Assembly (NCBI GenBank): GCA_002706985.1
Contig: PAKP01000025.1
Location: 1-34,286 of the forward strand
DNA length: 34,286 bases
Reading direction: 5' to 3'
Source of the DNA: Sneathiella sp.
GTDB taxonomy: Bacteria > Pseudomonadota > Alphaproteobacteria > Sneathiellales > Sneathiellaceae
The notes under the pieces were generated by a model. That model saw only the letters and a program-made list of their open reading frames with translations, ran no database searches and was not told where the DNA came from. How positions within the stretch are numbered: position 1 is the first letter of the stretch; each line of letters begins with the position of its first letter. Both the position numbers and the translations under genes were made by a program. Below are positions 21,115 through 29,883 of this stretch, piece by piece.

Positions 21115-22662
21115 CTAACTCTCCAAAGTATCGGGAAGAAAGTCCGCGAACTGGCTCGCGAGCGCGCCGCTCATCACCAGCTTTTTGGCGGCCTCGATAT
21201 CAGGCGCGAAGAAGCGGTCTTCCTCATATGGTTCGGCAATTTTACGGATTTCCGCATGCAGCCTTTCAAGCGGAGCAGAGGTCTGAAGCGGTGCCCTGAG
21301 CTCGAGGCCTTGCGTCGCTGACAGCAGCTCGATCCCGACAATGGCCGCCGTATTCTCCGCCATGCGGAGGAGCCGCCGCGCGCCGTGGGTCGCCATGCTG
21401 ACATGATCCTCCTGATTGGCGGAAGTCGGGATACTGTCGACGGAGGAGGGATAGGCCTGCTGTTTGTTCTCGCTTGCGAGCGCCGCCGCCGTCACATGGG
21501 CGATCATGAAACCGGAATTAATCCCGGCGCTTGTCACCAGGAAGGCGGGCAGGCCGCTGATGGAGGTATCGACCAGCATGGCGATGCGCCGTTCCGACAT
21601 GGAGCCGATTTCGGCAATGGCAAGCGCGAGATTATCGGCGGCGAGCGCCACCGGCTCGGCATGGAAGTTGCCGCCGGAGATAACCTCTCCGGTCTCGACA
21701 AAGACCAGCGGATTGTCGGAAACAGAGTTCGCCTCGATTATCAAAACCTTCGCCGCATGGCGCATCTGGTCGAGGCAGGCGCCCATCACCTGCGGCTGGC
21801 AGCGCAGGCAGTATGGGTCCTGCACCTTCTCGCAGTCCTCATGGGACTTGCGGATTTCGCTCCCCTCGATGAGCGCACGATAGCTCGCCGCCATTTCCAT
21901 TTGACCGATCTGGCCGCGCGCGGCATGAATGCGGGTATCGAAGGGCGCGTCCGTGCCTTTCGCGGCATCGAGGGACAGGCTGCCTGCGAGCGTCGCGGCG
22001 GCCAGCAGTTTTTCCGTCTCAAACAGGCCGGCAAGGGCCAGCGCAGTCGAGACCTGCGTGCCGTTCAGCAGCGCGAGACCTTCCTTGGGGCCGAGGATGA
22101 GCGGCGTGATCTTGAGCGCCTTCAGCGTCGCCTCGGCGGGGACGATCTCGCCATCGAAGCGGACATTGCCGATACCCATCAGCGCCGCCGTCATATGGGC
22201 GAGCGGCGCGAGATCTCCGGACGCCCCGACGGAGCCTTTTGCCGGGATGCAGGGATAGATTTTATGCTCCAGAAAGGTCATTAGCGCATCAATCACGGTC
22301 ATGCGCACGCCGGAAAAGCCGCGCGCGAGACTTGCGGCCTTCATCGCCATGACCAGCCGGACGATGTCATCCTTCAGCAGCGGGCCTGTCCCCGTGGAAT
22401 GAGAGAGGACGAGGTTTTTCTGCAGGGCCTGCAGATCGCGCTTCGGGATAATCTCCTGCGCGAGGCGGCCAAATCCGGTATTGATGCCATAGACCGTGCG
22501 ATCCTCATCGACGATTTTCTGAACGGCCGCGGCCCCTTCCGCTACCGTATCACGGCAGGCCGGATCGAGGGTCAGGTGGCGTTCCCCCTGATAAATCAGG
22601 CGCAGTTCATCCAACGTGAGATGACCCGGGGAAAGGACGAGATTTGTCGGGTCGATAGTCAT
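21115..22662 (-). CDS. hutH: Histidine ammonia-lyase
   Basis: A 515-residue lyase that deaminates L-histidine to urocanate. The Ala147-Ser148-Gly149 triad within [14 protein letters not shown] forms the MIO electrophile of this family. Other hallmarks are YGINTGFG (residues 58-65), [24 protein letters not shown] and [14 protein letters not shown]. The length is typical. The ATG overlaps the hutI stop by ATGA, and the gene ends one base before hutG. It is cytosolic and part of the hutIHGU operon that the HutC site should control. Phenylalanine and tyrosine ammonia-lyases share the MIO motif, but the operon context fixes the histidine enzyme. Confidence 0.97.
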   Translation of the reverse strand: MTIDPTNLVLSPGHLTLDELRLIYQGERHLTLDPACRDTVAEGAAAVQKIVDEDRTVYGINTGFGRLAQEIIPKRDLQALQKNLVLSHSTGTGPLLKDDIVRLVMAMKAASLARGFSGVRMTVIDALMTFLEHKIYPCIPAKGSVGASGDLAPLAHMTAALMGIGNVRFDGEIVPAEATLKALKITPLILGPKEGLALLNGTQVSTALALAGLFETEKLLAAATLAGSLSLDAAKGTDAPFDTRIHAARGQIGQMEMAASYRALIEGSEIRKSHEDCEKVQDPYCLRCQPQVMGACLDQMRHAAKVLIIEANSVSDNPLVFVETGEVISGGNFHAEPVALAADNLALAIAEIGSMSERRIAMLVDTSISGLPAFLVTSAGINSGFMIAHVTAAALASENKQQAYPSSVDSIPTSANQEDHVSMATHGARRLLRMAENTAAIVGIELLSATQGLELRAPLQTSAPLERLHAEIRKIAEPYEEDRFFAPDIEAAKKLVMSGALASQFADFLPDTLES

Positions 22663-23873
22663 GACTGACCTCCAAAATATCGTGAATAGAGTGGGTTAGA
22701 GCCAATAGCTTGTGTGAGCTCTGATGGATAATCGATGTCCCAGATGGCAAGATCGGCCTGCTTGCCGACCTCCAGCGTGCCGATCTCCTTATCGAGGCCG
22801 AGCGCCGCAGCGCCGTTCCGGGTAAAGCCCGCCAGCGCTTCCTCCGGTGTCATGCGGAACAGGACCGCCGCCATGTTCATCATCAGCTGCGGGTTCGTCG
22901 TCGGTGAGGAGCCGGGATTGCAGTCGGTGGCAAGCGCCATCGGTACGCCATGTTCGCGGAACAGCTGGATCGGCGGTTTCTGCGTTTCGCGCAGGTAATA
23001 GAAGGCGCCCGGAAGGATGACGGCGACGGTTCCCGCTTTCGCCATCTCCTTCACGCCCTTTTCGTCGATATATTCCAGATGATCGGCGGACAGCGCCTTG
23101 AAATGCGCGGCAAGCTCGGCGCCATGCTGGTTGCTGAGCTGCTCGGCGTGAAGTTTTATCGGCACCCCCAGCCGGTCAGCCACTTTAAAAAGCTGACGCA
23201 CCTGATCTTCTGAAAAAGCGATCTTCTCGCAAAAGGCATCGACCGCATCGACCAGACCCAACGCATGAATTGTGGGAAGCATCTCCTTGATAACCTTCAG
23301 CATATAACCGTCGCTGTCGCCGGAGAATTCTTCAGGTAGAGCATGGGCGCCAAGGAAGGTTTTGAGAACGCGGACCGGGTTGATCTCGCCGAGCTGCTTC
23401 GCCACCTCCAGCATCTTTATTTCCGACTCCAGATCGAGCCCATAACCGGATTTGATCTCCACCGTGGTGACGCCCGCCTCCATCATCGCCTGCAGGCGCG
23501 GCTGGCTCTCGGCGGCGAGCTCGCTCTCGCTCGCCTCCCGGGTGGCACGGACCGTGGACAGGATGCCGCCGCCGTTCGCCGCAATCTCCTCATAGGTCGC
23601 GCCGTTCAGCCCCATTTCGAATTCCTGCGCGCGGTTGCCAGCATAAACAAGATGGGTATGGCAGTCTATCAGGCCGGGGGTGATCCAGCGGCCTTCGAGG
23701 TCGATGACAGTTGCGGCATTGTCGGAGAATTCATTGGCCTGTCCGATGGCGCTGATTTTGTTTCCGGTCAGGGCGAGGGCATCGGCATCCGCCACCCCGT
23801 ATGGCTCGCCTCCCGGTGTCATTGTCGCCAGCCGGGCGTTGATGAAAAGCGTATCGCATGTTCTTGTCGCCAT
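22659..23873 (-). CDS. hutI: Imidazolonepropionase
   Basis: A 404-residue metal-dependent amidohydrolase that opens imidazolone-5-propionate to N-formimino-L-glutamate, the third step of histidine [11 protein letters not shown]. The metal motif is [19 protein letters not shown] with His72 and His74. Further ligands fall in [13 protein letters not shown] and [11 protein letters not shown], with [10 protein letters not shown] in between. The length is that of the family. It is the first gene of the minus-strand hut operon, with AAGGGCAGG about 5 bases before the ATG. The HutC-type palindrome lies only 21 bases upstream. Confidence 0.96.
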   Translation of the reverse strand: MATRTCDTLFINARLATMTPGGEPYGVADADALALTGNKISAIGQANEFSDNAATVIDLEGRWITPGLIDCHTHLVYAGNRAQEFEMGLNGATYEEIAANGGGILSTVRATREASESELAAESQPRLQAMMEAGVTTVEIKSGYGLDLESEIKMLEVAKQLGEINPVRVLKTFLGAHALPEEFSGDSDGYMLKVIKEMLPTIHALGLVDAVDAFCEKIAFSEDQVRQLFKVADRLGVPIKLHAEQLSNQHGAELAAHFKALSADHLEYIDEKGVKEMAKAGTVAVILPGAFYYLRETQKPPIQLFREHGVPMALATDCNPGSSPTTNPQLMMNMAAVLFRMTPEEALAGFTRNGAAALGLDKEIGTLEVGKQADLAIWDIDYPSELTQAIGSNPLYSRYFGGQS

Positions 23874-23894
23874 CTTTGCCTGCCCTTCATTTTA

Positions 23895-23912
23895 AATTTG
23901 TATATACAAATT
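23895..23912. promoter_or_regulatory. HutC operator candidate, 18-bp perfect palindrome
   Basis: AATTTGTATATACAAATT is a perfect palindrome between divergent hutI and hutC. Its core TTGTATATACAA matches the TTGTAnnTACAA-type site known for HutC regulators of the GntR family, released by urocanate. It directly abuts the predicted -10 box of hutI, so bound HutC would block the operon and possibly its own gene. Confidence 0.85.
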
Positions 23913-23940
23913 ATTATGATAGACTCGCCCTTATGATCAA
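23913..23940 (-). promoter_or_regulatory. Predicted hutIHGU promoter
   Basis: On the minus strand TTGATC (complement of 23935-23940) and CATAAT (complement of 23913-23918) are separated by 16 bases. The transcription start would fall within the HutC palindrome just downstream, the expected geometry for repression. Only sequence matching supports this. Confidence 0.5.
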
Positions 23941-24033
23941 GCATTTTTTTCTGACCTTTTTGTGGCGCGGCGCGGGGACCGTCTCCGGAAAAGCCCGGAA
24001 CGCAACGAGGAAAGGTCAGAGTCAGGCAGTTAC

Positions 24034-24768
24034 ATGAACAATATCAGTAATTTGAAGATGAATTGCACCGCGCCGCTCTATCAGCAGATCAAGGAATTGA
24101 TTTTGCAGCGGATACAAAACGGGGACTGGCAGGCGGGCGATCGGGTTCCGACGGAGCATGCTCTGGTGGCCGAACTCGACGCCTCCCGTATGACGATCAA
24201 CCGCGCATTGCGGGAGCTGACGCAGGAAGGCGTGCTCGTCCGGCGGCAGGGATCAGGCACTTTCGTCGGGCCGCGCAAGCTGGAATCGGGCCTTTTGGAG
24301 ATCCGCAATATCGCCGATGACATCGCAAGCCGGGGAAACAGCCATAGCGCCGAGCTGCTCCGTCTTGAGGAAGTCCCGGCCCCGAACCATGTTGCAAGAC
24401 TGATGGCGCGCGAAGAAGAGCGCCTCTTTCATTGCCTGATGCTGCATTCGGAGAACGGGGTGCCGCTTCAGCTTGAGGATCGCTATGTCAGCCCGGCGCT
24501 CGTGCCTTTGTTCATCCGGCAGGATTTCAGGGCCGAGACACCGAGCGGCTTTCTGATCCGCACCACACCCTACAGCCGCGCCGATCACCGCATCAGCGCC
24601 GACATGCCGACCGCGGAGCAACGGCGGCTCCTGCGCCTGCAGGAGGGGGAGGCGGTGCTGACGCTGGAGCGGCATACCTTTATCGGTGATGATATGATCA
24701 CGACGGTCCGGCTGTTCCATCCGGGCAGCCGTTTTGCCTTCGGGGGAACCTTTACCGCCGACCGCTAA
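24034..24768 (+). CDS. hutC: Histidine utilization repressor, GntR/HutC family
   Basis: A 244-residue regulator from the ATG at 24034. The N-terminal winged helix-turn-helix is typical of GntR (PLYQQIKELILQRIQNGDW, VPTEHALVAEL, ASRMTINRALREL, VLVRRQGSGTFV). The C-terminal part, from about residue 80, is a UTRA ligand domain (EIRNIADDI, LEDRYVSP, LTLERHTFIGDDM). HutC represses hut genes until urocanate binds. It is divergent from hutI, and the palindrome in the shared gap is its probable target. The ribosome site is not obvious: GAGGAAAGG lies 18 bases upstream. An in-frame GTG at 23962 gives a longer N-terminus, which is possible but unlike relatives. The stop is 9 bp from that of the convergent MttB-like gene. 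Confidence 0.92.
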   Translation: MNNISNLKMNCTAPLYQQIKELILQRIQNGDWQAGDRVPTEHALVAELDASRMTINRALRELTQEGVLVRRQGSGTFVGPRKLESGLLEIRNIADDIASRGNSHSAELLRLEEVPAPNHVARLMAREEERLFHCLMLHSENGVPLQLEDRYVSPALVPLFIRQDFRAETPSGFLIRTTPYSRADHRISADMPTAEQRRLLRLQEGEAVLTLERHTFIGDDMITTVRLFHPGSRFAFGGTFTADR

Positions 24769-24777
24769 CGTGCTGTC

Positions 24778-26316
24778 TCAGGTGTTGGAATCAGGGAAGG
24801 AGCTTTTCCGCTTCGCCATGAATTCCTGTAACGCCTCGTCAATCCCTTCATCAAGCGCGGGCGCCTGATAATCCCGTAGCATCTGCTTCCAGATGCCGTT
24901 GGCGCGCGTCGCGGTATCCTTGAAGCCATCTGCCTGCCATTGCTCGACCGAATTATTATCGGCAATGCGGGAGCGGTAGAAGGCATCCTCGAAATTCGCC
25001 TGGGTATGGGCGCAGCCGAGGAAGTGACCGCCTGGGCCAACCTCGCGTACGGCATCCATGGCCTGACCGTTCTCGGAAACATCGATGCCGCGGGCCAGCA
25101 CTTCCATCATCGCGCATTGGTCGATATCCATGACGAATTTCTCGTAAGAGGAACAGAGCCCGCCTTCCAGCCAGCCCGCTGCATGGAGGGAGAAGTTGAC
25201 CCCCGACAGAAGCGTCATCAATAGGGTCTGCGCACTTTCATAGGCGGCCTGCGCATCCGGCAGTTTCGATGCCGTGAAGGAACCGCCGGAGCGGAACGGC
25301 AGATTGAGTCTCCGGGCCAGCGCCGCTGCGCCATTGAGGACGAGGGAGCTTTCGGGCGTCCCGAATGTCGGTGCTCCCGACTGCATGGAGATGGAACTCA
25401 CAAAGGTGCCGAAGATAACCGGCGTGCCGGGCTTGATTACTTGCGTGAGCGCGCAGCCCGCCATCGCCTCGGCCAGAAGTTGCGAGAGCGTACCGGCACC
25501 CGAAACCGGGCTCATCGCGCCAGATAGGATAAAGGGAGAAACGACACAGGCCTGGTTGTTCGCCGCATACGTTTTAAGCGCGCCCAGCATGGTCGAATCA
25601 AAGGTCATGGGGGAATTGGCGTTGATCAGGTTCAGCATCACGCAGTTGTTCTGCACAAACTCTTCCCCGAAGACGAGGGAAGCCATATCAACGCTGTCCT
25701 GCGCCCGCTCCGGCGCGGTGACGGAGCCCATGAAGGGCTTGTCGGAATATTTGATATGGCTATAGACCATGTCGAAATGCCGCTTGTTGACGGGCAGGTC
25801 GACCGGCTCGCACACCGTGCCGCCGGAATGATGCATGGCAGGCGCCATATAGGCGAGCTTTACGAAATTCTCGAAATCCTCCAGCGTGCCGTAGCGGCGG
25901 CCCTTGTTGAGGTCATGCACGAAGGGCGGTCCGTAGACGGGGGCGAGTACCGTGTTGTTGCCGCCGATCTGTACGCTGTTGGCGGGATTGCGCGCATATT
26001 GGGTGAATTCGGCCGGGGCGGTCGCCAGCAGCTGGCGGCAGAGGCCTTTCGGGAAATGCACCCGTTCCCCCTGCACATCGGCACCGACCGACTTCCAAAG
26101 CTCAAGCGATTCCGGATCGTCGCGGAACTCAAGGCCGATTTCCTCCAGTATGGTTTCGGCGTTGGCCTCGATGATCTCAAGCGCCTCGTCACTGACCAGA
26201 TTGGTGACGGGAATATTGCGGCTGATATAGGGGATATGGCGGCTGGCGTTGCTTGCTCTTGCTTCGCGGCGGGCATCGCGCCCCCTGCGGCCGCTCCGGG
26301 ATGTTGTTGCACTCAT
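24778..26316 (-). CDS. MttB-superfamily methyltransferase, non-pyrrolysine
   Basis: A 512-residue protein of the trimethylamine methyltransferase (MttB) family, TIM-barrel enzymes that pass a methyl group from a methylated amine to a corrinoid protein. Recognised segments include ETILEEIGLEF near residue 55, VYGPPFVHDLNKGRRYGT, MHHSGGTVCEPVDLP, PFMGSVTAPE, SPMTFDSTMLGAL, GTPVIFGTF and GCAHTQANFEDAFY. The frame is uninterrupted, with no internal UAG, so it belongs to the branch without pyrrolysine, whose characterised members demethylate glycine betaine and other quaternary amines. The first about 25 residues are basic and low-complexity. GGAGGG precedes the ATG. It is divergent from the flavoprotein gene of the same functional group. 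The substrate is inferred, not shown. Confidence 0.88.
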   Translation of the reverse strand: MSATTSRSGRRGRDARREARASNASRHIPYISRNIPVTNLVSDEALEIIEANAETILEEIGLEFRDDPESLELWKSVGADVQGERVHFPKGLCRQLLATAPAEFTQYARNPANSVQIGGNNTVLAPVYGPPFVHDLNKGRRYGTLEDFENFVKLAYMAPAMHHSGGTVCEPVDLPVNKRHFDMVYSHIKYSDKPFMGSVTAPERAQDSVDMASLVFGEEFVQNNCVMLNLINANSPMTFDSTMLGALKTYAANNQACVVSPFILSGAMSPVSGAGTLSQLLAEAMAGCALTQVIKPGTPVIFGTFVSSISMQSGAPTFGTPESSLVLNGAAALARRLNLPFRSGGSFTASKLPDAQAAYESAQTLLMTLLSGVNFSLHAAGWLEGGLCSSYEKFVMDIDQCAMMEVLARGIDVSENGQAMDAVREVGPGGHFLGCAHTQANFEDAFYRSRIADNNSVEQWQADGFKDTATRANGIWKQMLRDYQAPALDEGIDEALQEFMAKRKSSFPDSNT

Positions 26317-26591
26317 GATAACCCTCCAGCTTCACTCACCAGACGAAAGCGCGTCTTCCATTTTCATTAAATCCGAAATTGCATATGCGACTAGCCAAGG
26401 CGCGTCTTTTTGCGGCGTTCTCTGACGAATTCAGAACATTTTTTCATGTCATCCGAAGGCAAAGAATTTCATGGCGGGAAAGGGACAGCGAGCGTCGGAG
26501 AACGGTTAGCGATTCCCGGTCGTAATCGCCACGGTAATCCATCGAAGCATTGACGCCTGGTGTCAGGGAACAGGGCAAAGGGGATGGTATA
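26317..26591. promoter_or_regulatory. Bidirectional control region between MttB-like and flavoprotein genes
   Basis: A 275-base divergent gap. Visible repeats are the 9-base direct repeat GCGCGTCTT at 26349-26357 and 26400-26408 (51 bases apart), the inverted repeat AGACG/CGTCT at 26341-26345 and 26352-26356, and TCTGA/TCAGA at 26421-26425 and 26431-26435. These may be regulator sites. No convincing -35/-10 pair was identified in either direction, and no regulator gene for the cluster lies beside it. Confidence 0.4.
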
Positions 26592-29030
26592 ATGAAATCA
26601 CATGCACGGGTAGTAGTCATTGGCGGCGGCGTCGTCGGAGTCAGCACACTTTACCACCTCACCAAGAAAGGCTGGTCCGATGTGGTCCTGCTGGAACGGA
26701 CGGAGCTGACGGCCGGATCGACCTGGCATGCGGCAGGCCTGCTTCCGCTCTTCAACATGAGCTATGCCGTCGGGCAGATCCACAAATACAGCGTTGATCT
26801 CTATAAAAGGCTGGAGGCCGAGACCGGCCAGAATGTCAGCTTCCATGTGACCGGCAACCTCCGCCTGGCGACCAATAAGGAACGGATGGATGAATATCTC
26901 AAATATTGCGGGACGGCGAACACCATCGGTGTGCCCTATGAGATCATCACCCCGAAGGAGGTCAAGGAGCTCTGGCCGCTCGCCGATGTCGACGGCCTTG
27001 TCGGCGCGCTCTATCATCCCGATGACGGCCATATCGCGCCGGTGGATGTGACCAACGCCATGGCGATCGGCGCGCGGAACGGCGGCGCGGAGATCAACCG
27101 CCATACGGAAGTCCTTTCCATCGAGCAGCAGAAGAACGGCGAATGGCTGATCCGCACCAACAAGGGCGATATTACCGCCGAGCATGTGGTGAGCTGCACC
27201 GGTAACTATGCGCGGCAGACGCTATCCATGGTCGGCCTCGATATCCCGGTTATCCCGGTGGAGCATCAGTATATCGTCACCGATGAAGTGCCGGAACTCA
27301 TCGAGCGCAAGAAGGCGGGCCTGCCGGAAATGGCGGTGCTGCGCGAGAGCGATGCCTCCTATTACCTCCGCGAGGAGCGGCAGGGTTATATCCTCGGCCC
27401 CTATGAGAAGGGCGCGCCCGCCTGTTTTGTCGATGGCGTCCCGGAGACTTTCGGGCAGGATCTGTTCCCCGGCGATCTGGAACGCCTGATGCCGCATGTG
27501 GAGGCGGCCATTGCGCGCGTGCCGACTTTTGCCGATGCGGGCATCAAGGATATCGTCAACGGGCCCATCGCCTATACGCCGGACGGCAGCCCGATGATCG
27601 GCCCGGCCTGGGGACTCAAGAATTTCTGGATCAATGAAGGGCACAGCTTTGGCGTGACGGCGGCCGGCGGTTCCGGCTGGCAGCTTGCCGAATGGATCAC
27701 CGAGGGCGAACCCGGCATCGATATGATGGATGTCGATCCGCGCCGGTTTGGCGCCTATGCCACCAAGCCCTATACGAAGATCAAGAACGAGGAATGTTAC
27801 GAGCATGTCTTCGTCATCCATTACCCGGATGAGGAACGCCCGGCGGGCCGTCCGCTGAAGATGTCGCCCTGTCACGACCGGATGGCCGCGCGCGGCGCCG
27901 TCTTCGGCCAGCGATACGGATGGGAGCGGCCTAACTGGTTCGCGCCGGAAGGCGTGGAGCGGAAGGATCAATGGAGCTTCCGCCGGTCCAACTATTTCGA
28001 GCATGTCGGCAATGAAGTAAGGAACATGCGCGAAAATGCCGGGCTGATCGATATCACCAGCTTCTCGAAATTCGAGGTGTCGGGCCCGGGGGCGGAAGCC
28101 TATCTAGACCGGCTCGTCTGCCGCAAGCTGCCGAAGGGGATCGGCCGCATCAACCTCTCCCATGCGCTTAACAAGCGGGGCGGGATTCGCTCCGAATTTA
28201 CCATCATGCGCGACGGGCCGGAGCAGTTCTATCTCGTCAGCTCCGGTGCGGCGGAACGCTTCGATTATGATTACCTCTTGAAGAACTTGCCGGATGACGG
28301 CTCCGTGCGGTTGGACAATGTCACGACGGCGCATGGCGTGCTGGTACTGGCCGGTCCGAAATCGCGGGATATCCTTCGCAAGATTACCGATGCCGATCTC
28401 TCCAACAACGGCTTTAAATGGCTGACGGGGCAGCATATCACGGTCGGCCTGGCGCCCTGCCGCGCGCTTCGGGTGAACTTCGTCGGCGATCTCGGCTGGG
28501 AGTTGCATCACCCGATCGAATACCAGAACCATATCTATGACGCGATTCTAAAGGCAGGCGAGGAATTCGGCCTCGGCATGTGCGGGATGCGCGCCATGGA
28601 CAGCCTGCGTATGGAGAAGAACTATCGCATGTGGGGGCAGGACCTGACCCGCGAATATTCGGTGTTTGAGGCCGGGCTGGAGCGCTTCGTCCATCTCGAC
28701 AAGGGTGATTTCATCGGCCGGGAGGCGCTGATCAAACAGAAGGAGGAGGGCGTGCCGCAGTCCTTCGTCTGTCTGGAAGTGCAGGGCATCAAGGATGCCG
28801 ATCCGCTGGGCAATGAACCGCTCTATGACATGGCCGGAAATATGGTGGGCCGAGCGACCGCGGGGGCCTATGGCCACTTCGTCGAAAAGAGCCTGGCGCA
28901 GGGCTATATCAAGGCCGGAAATGAGGCGATCGGCACCAAGCTGGAGATTGAAATCCTGGGCGAGCGCTATCCTGCAACCGTCATCGAAGAATCGATCTTC
29001 GATCCCGAGAATGAACGGTTGAGAGCCTGA
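26592..29030 (+). CDS. FAD-dependent oxidoreductase of dimethylglycine/sarcosine dehydrogenase type
   Basis: An 812-residue two-part protein. Residues 1 to about 390 form a DAO-type flavin domain: dinucleotide motif VVVIGGGVVGVST (residues 7-19), then ELTAGSTWHAAGL with His46 at the place of the covalent FAD histidine of dimethylglycine dehydrogenase. The C-terminal half is a GcvT-like folate-binding part (INLSHALNKRGGIRSEFT, GDLGWELHHP, MRAMDSLRMEKNYRMWG). Such enzymes oxidise an N-methyl group and pass it to tetrahydrofolate as methylene-THF. The ATG at 26592 is chosen over the upstream 26550 ATG because AGGGGAT lies about 7 bases before it and the protein then starts at the flavin motif. 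The N-methyl substrate could be dimethylglycine, sarcosine or another amine. Confidence 0.9.
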   Translation: MKSHARVVVIGGGVVGVSTLYHLTKKGWSDVVLLERTELTAGSTWHAAGLLPLFNMSYAVGQIHKYSVDLYKRLEAETGQNVSFHVTGNLRLATNKERMDEYLKYCGTANTIGVPYEIITPKEVKELWPLADVDGLVGALYHPDDGHIAPVDVTNAMAIGARNGGAEINRHTEVLSIEQQKNGEWLIRTNKGDITAEHVVSCTGNYARQTLSMVGLDIPVIPVEHQYIVTDEVPELIERKKAGLPEMAVLRESDASYYLREERQGYILGPYEKGAPACFVDGVPETFGQDLFPGDLERLMPHVEAAIARVPTFADAGIKDIVNGPIAYTPDGSPMIGPAWGLKNFWINEGHSFGVTAAGGSGWQLAEWITEGEPGIDMMDVDPRRFGAYATKPYTKIKNEECYEHVFVIHYPDEERPAGRPLKMSPCHDRMAARGAVFGQRYGWERPNWFAPEGVERKDQWSFRRSNYFEHVGNEVRNMRENAGLIDITSFSKFEVSGPGAEAYLDRLVCRKLPKGIGRINLSHALNKRGGIRSEFTIMRDGPEQFYLVSSGAAERFDYDYLLKNLPDDGSVRLDNVTTAHGVLVLAGPKSRDILRKITDADLSNNGFKWLTGQHITVGLAPCRALRVNFVGDLGWELHHPIEYQNHIYDAILKAGEEFGLGMCGMRAMDSLRMEKNYRMWGQDLTREYSVFEAGLERFVHLDKGDFIGREALIKQKEEGVPQSFVCLEVQGIKDADPLGNEPLYDMAGNMVGRATAGAYGHFVEKSLAQGYIKAGNEAIGTKLEIEILGERYPATVIEESIFDPENERLRA

Positions 29031-29058
29031 AATTACCGGACCCTGTTTTAAAATCGTC

Positions 29059-29130
29059 AAAAGTGTCGCAGGAAAATTATTCGATGTCTGCAAGGGAATA
29101 GTTTTCAGGCCTCGCCTATATGACACTTTT
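29059..29130. repeat. Widely spaced inverted repeat before the corrinoid protein gene
   Basis: AAAAGTGTC (29059-29067) and GACACTTTT (29122-29130) are exact 9-base complements separated by 54 bases, in the 143-base gap before the corrinoid gene. The spacing suits two protein-binding half-sites or a long hairpin. No U-tract follows. Function unknown. Confidence 0.4.
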
Positions 29131-29173
29131 TGGACATAGCTTCGTTTATTTTTATTAGTCAGTGGAGCATTCG

Positions 29174-29860
29174 ATGGAAGAAGAAGATATTGATCTCTCG
29201 GCCCTGGATGACGGTGAACTCGTCGAACAGATGCATGATGATCTATACGACGGACTGGCGGACGAAATTTGCGAAGGGGTGAATATCCTGCTGGAACGCG
29301 GATGGGAACCCTACAAGGTTTTGACCGATGCTCTGGTTGAAGGCATGCGCATTGTCGGCATCGATTTCCGCGATGGCATCCTGTTCGTGCCGGAAGTTCT
29401 GCTGGCTGCAAACTCGATGAAGGCGGGCATGGCGATCCTGAAGCCGCTGCTGGCCGAGACGGACGCACCGAAGGCCGGCAAGATGGTCATCGGCACCGTC
29501 AAGGGCGACATTCACGACATTGGCAAGAACCTCGTCATCATGATGATGGAAGGCGCCGGGTTTGAGGTAATCGACCTTGGCATCAATAATCCGGTCGAGA
29601 AATATCTCGAAGCGCTGGAAGAACATAAACCCGATATCATCGGCATGTCGGCGCTGCTCACCACCACCATGCCCTATATGAAGGTCGTCATCGACACCAT
29701 GAAGGAAAAGGGTATCCGGGACGATTATATCGTCATGGTCGGCGGCGCACCGCTCAATGAAGAATTCGCCGACAGTGTCGGTGCCGATGCCTACGGGCGG
29801 GATGCCGCGATGACAGTGGAGATCGCCCAGAAAATGGTCGCGGAACGACGCGCGGCCTGA
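29174..29860 (+). CDS. Corrinoid (B12-binding) methyl-carrier protein
   Basis: A 228-residue cobalamin carrier of the MtbC/MtgC/MttC type. An N-terminal helical cap (about residues 15-95; LLERGWEPYKVLTDALVEGM, FVPEVLLAANSMKAGM) is followed by a Rossmann-like B12 domain with the base-off motif DIHDIG, residues 112-117, where His114 should be the lower axial ligand of cobalt. MSALLTTTM (158-166) and VGGAPL (189-194) complete the dimethylbenzimidazole pocket. It would take methyl groups from the MttB-like enzyme and hand them to the methyltransferase at 32510. The ATG at 29174 follows GGAG by 6 bases; a GTG at 29162 was rejected. It opens the block of C1-transfer genes running to the window end. 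Confidence 0.94.
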   Translation: MEEEDIDLSALDDGELVEQMHDDLYDGLADEICEGVNILLERGWEPYKVLTDALVEGMRIVGIDFRDGILFVPEVLLAANSMKAGMAILKPLLAETDAPKAGKMVIGTVKGDIHDIGKNLVIMMMEGAGFEVIDLGINNPVEKYLEALEEHKPDIIGMSALLTTTMPYMKVVIDTMKEKGIRDDYIVMVGGAPLNEEFADSVGADAYGRDAAMTVEIAQKMVAERRAA

Positions 29861-29883
29861 CCGATTGCGGCGGGGAGCGTGAT

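Noticed and set aside
24778..26316. Pyrrolysine-containing trimethylamine methyltransferase
   Set aside because: No in-frame UAG interrupts the gene, and TAG is used as a normal stop in several genes of the window; no pyl genes are present.
29031..29173. Cobalamin riboswitch before the corrinoid gene
   Set aside because: No B12-box-like sequence was seen and the gap is too short for a full element.
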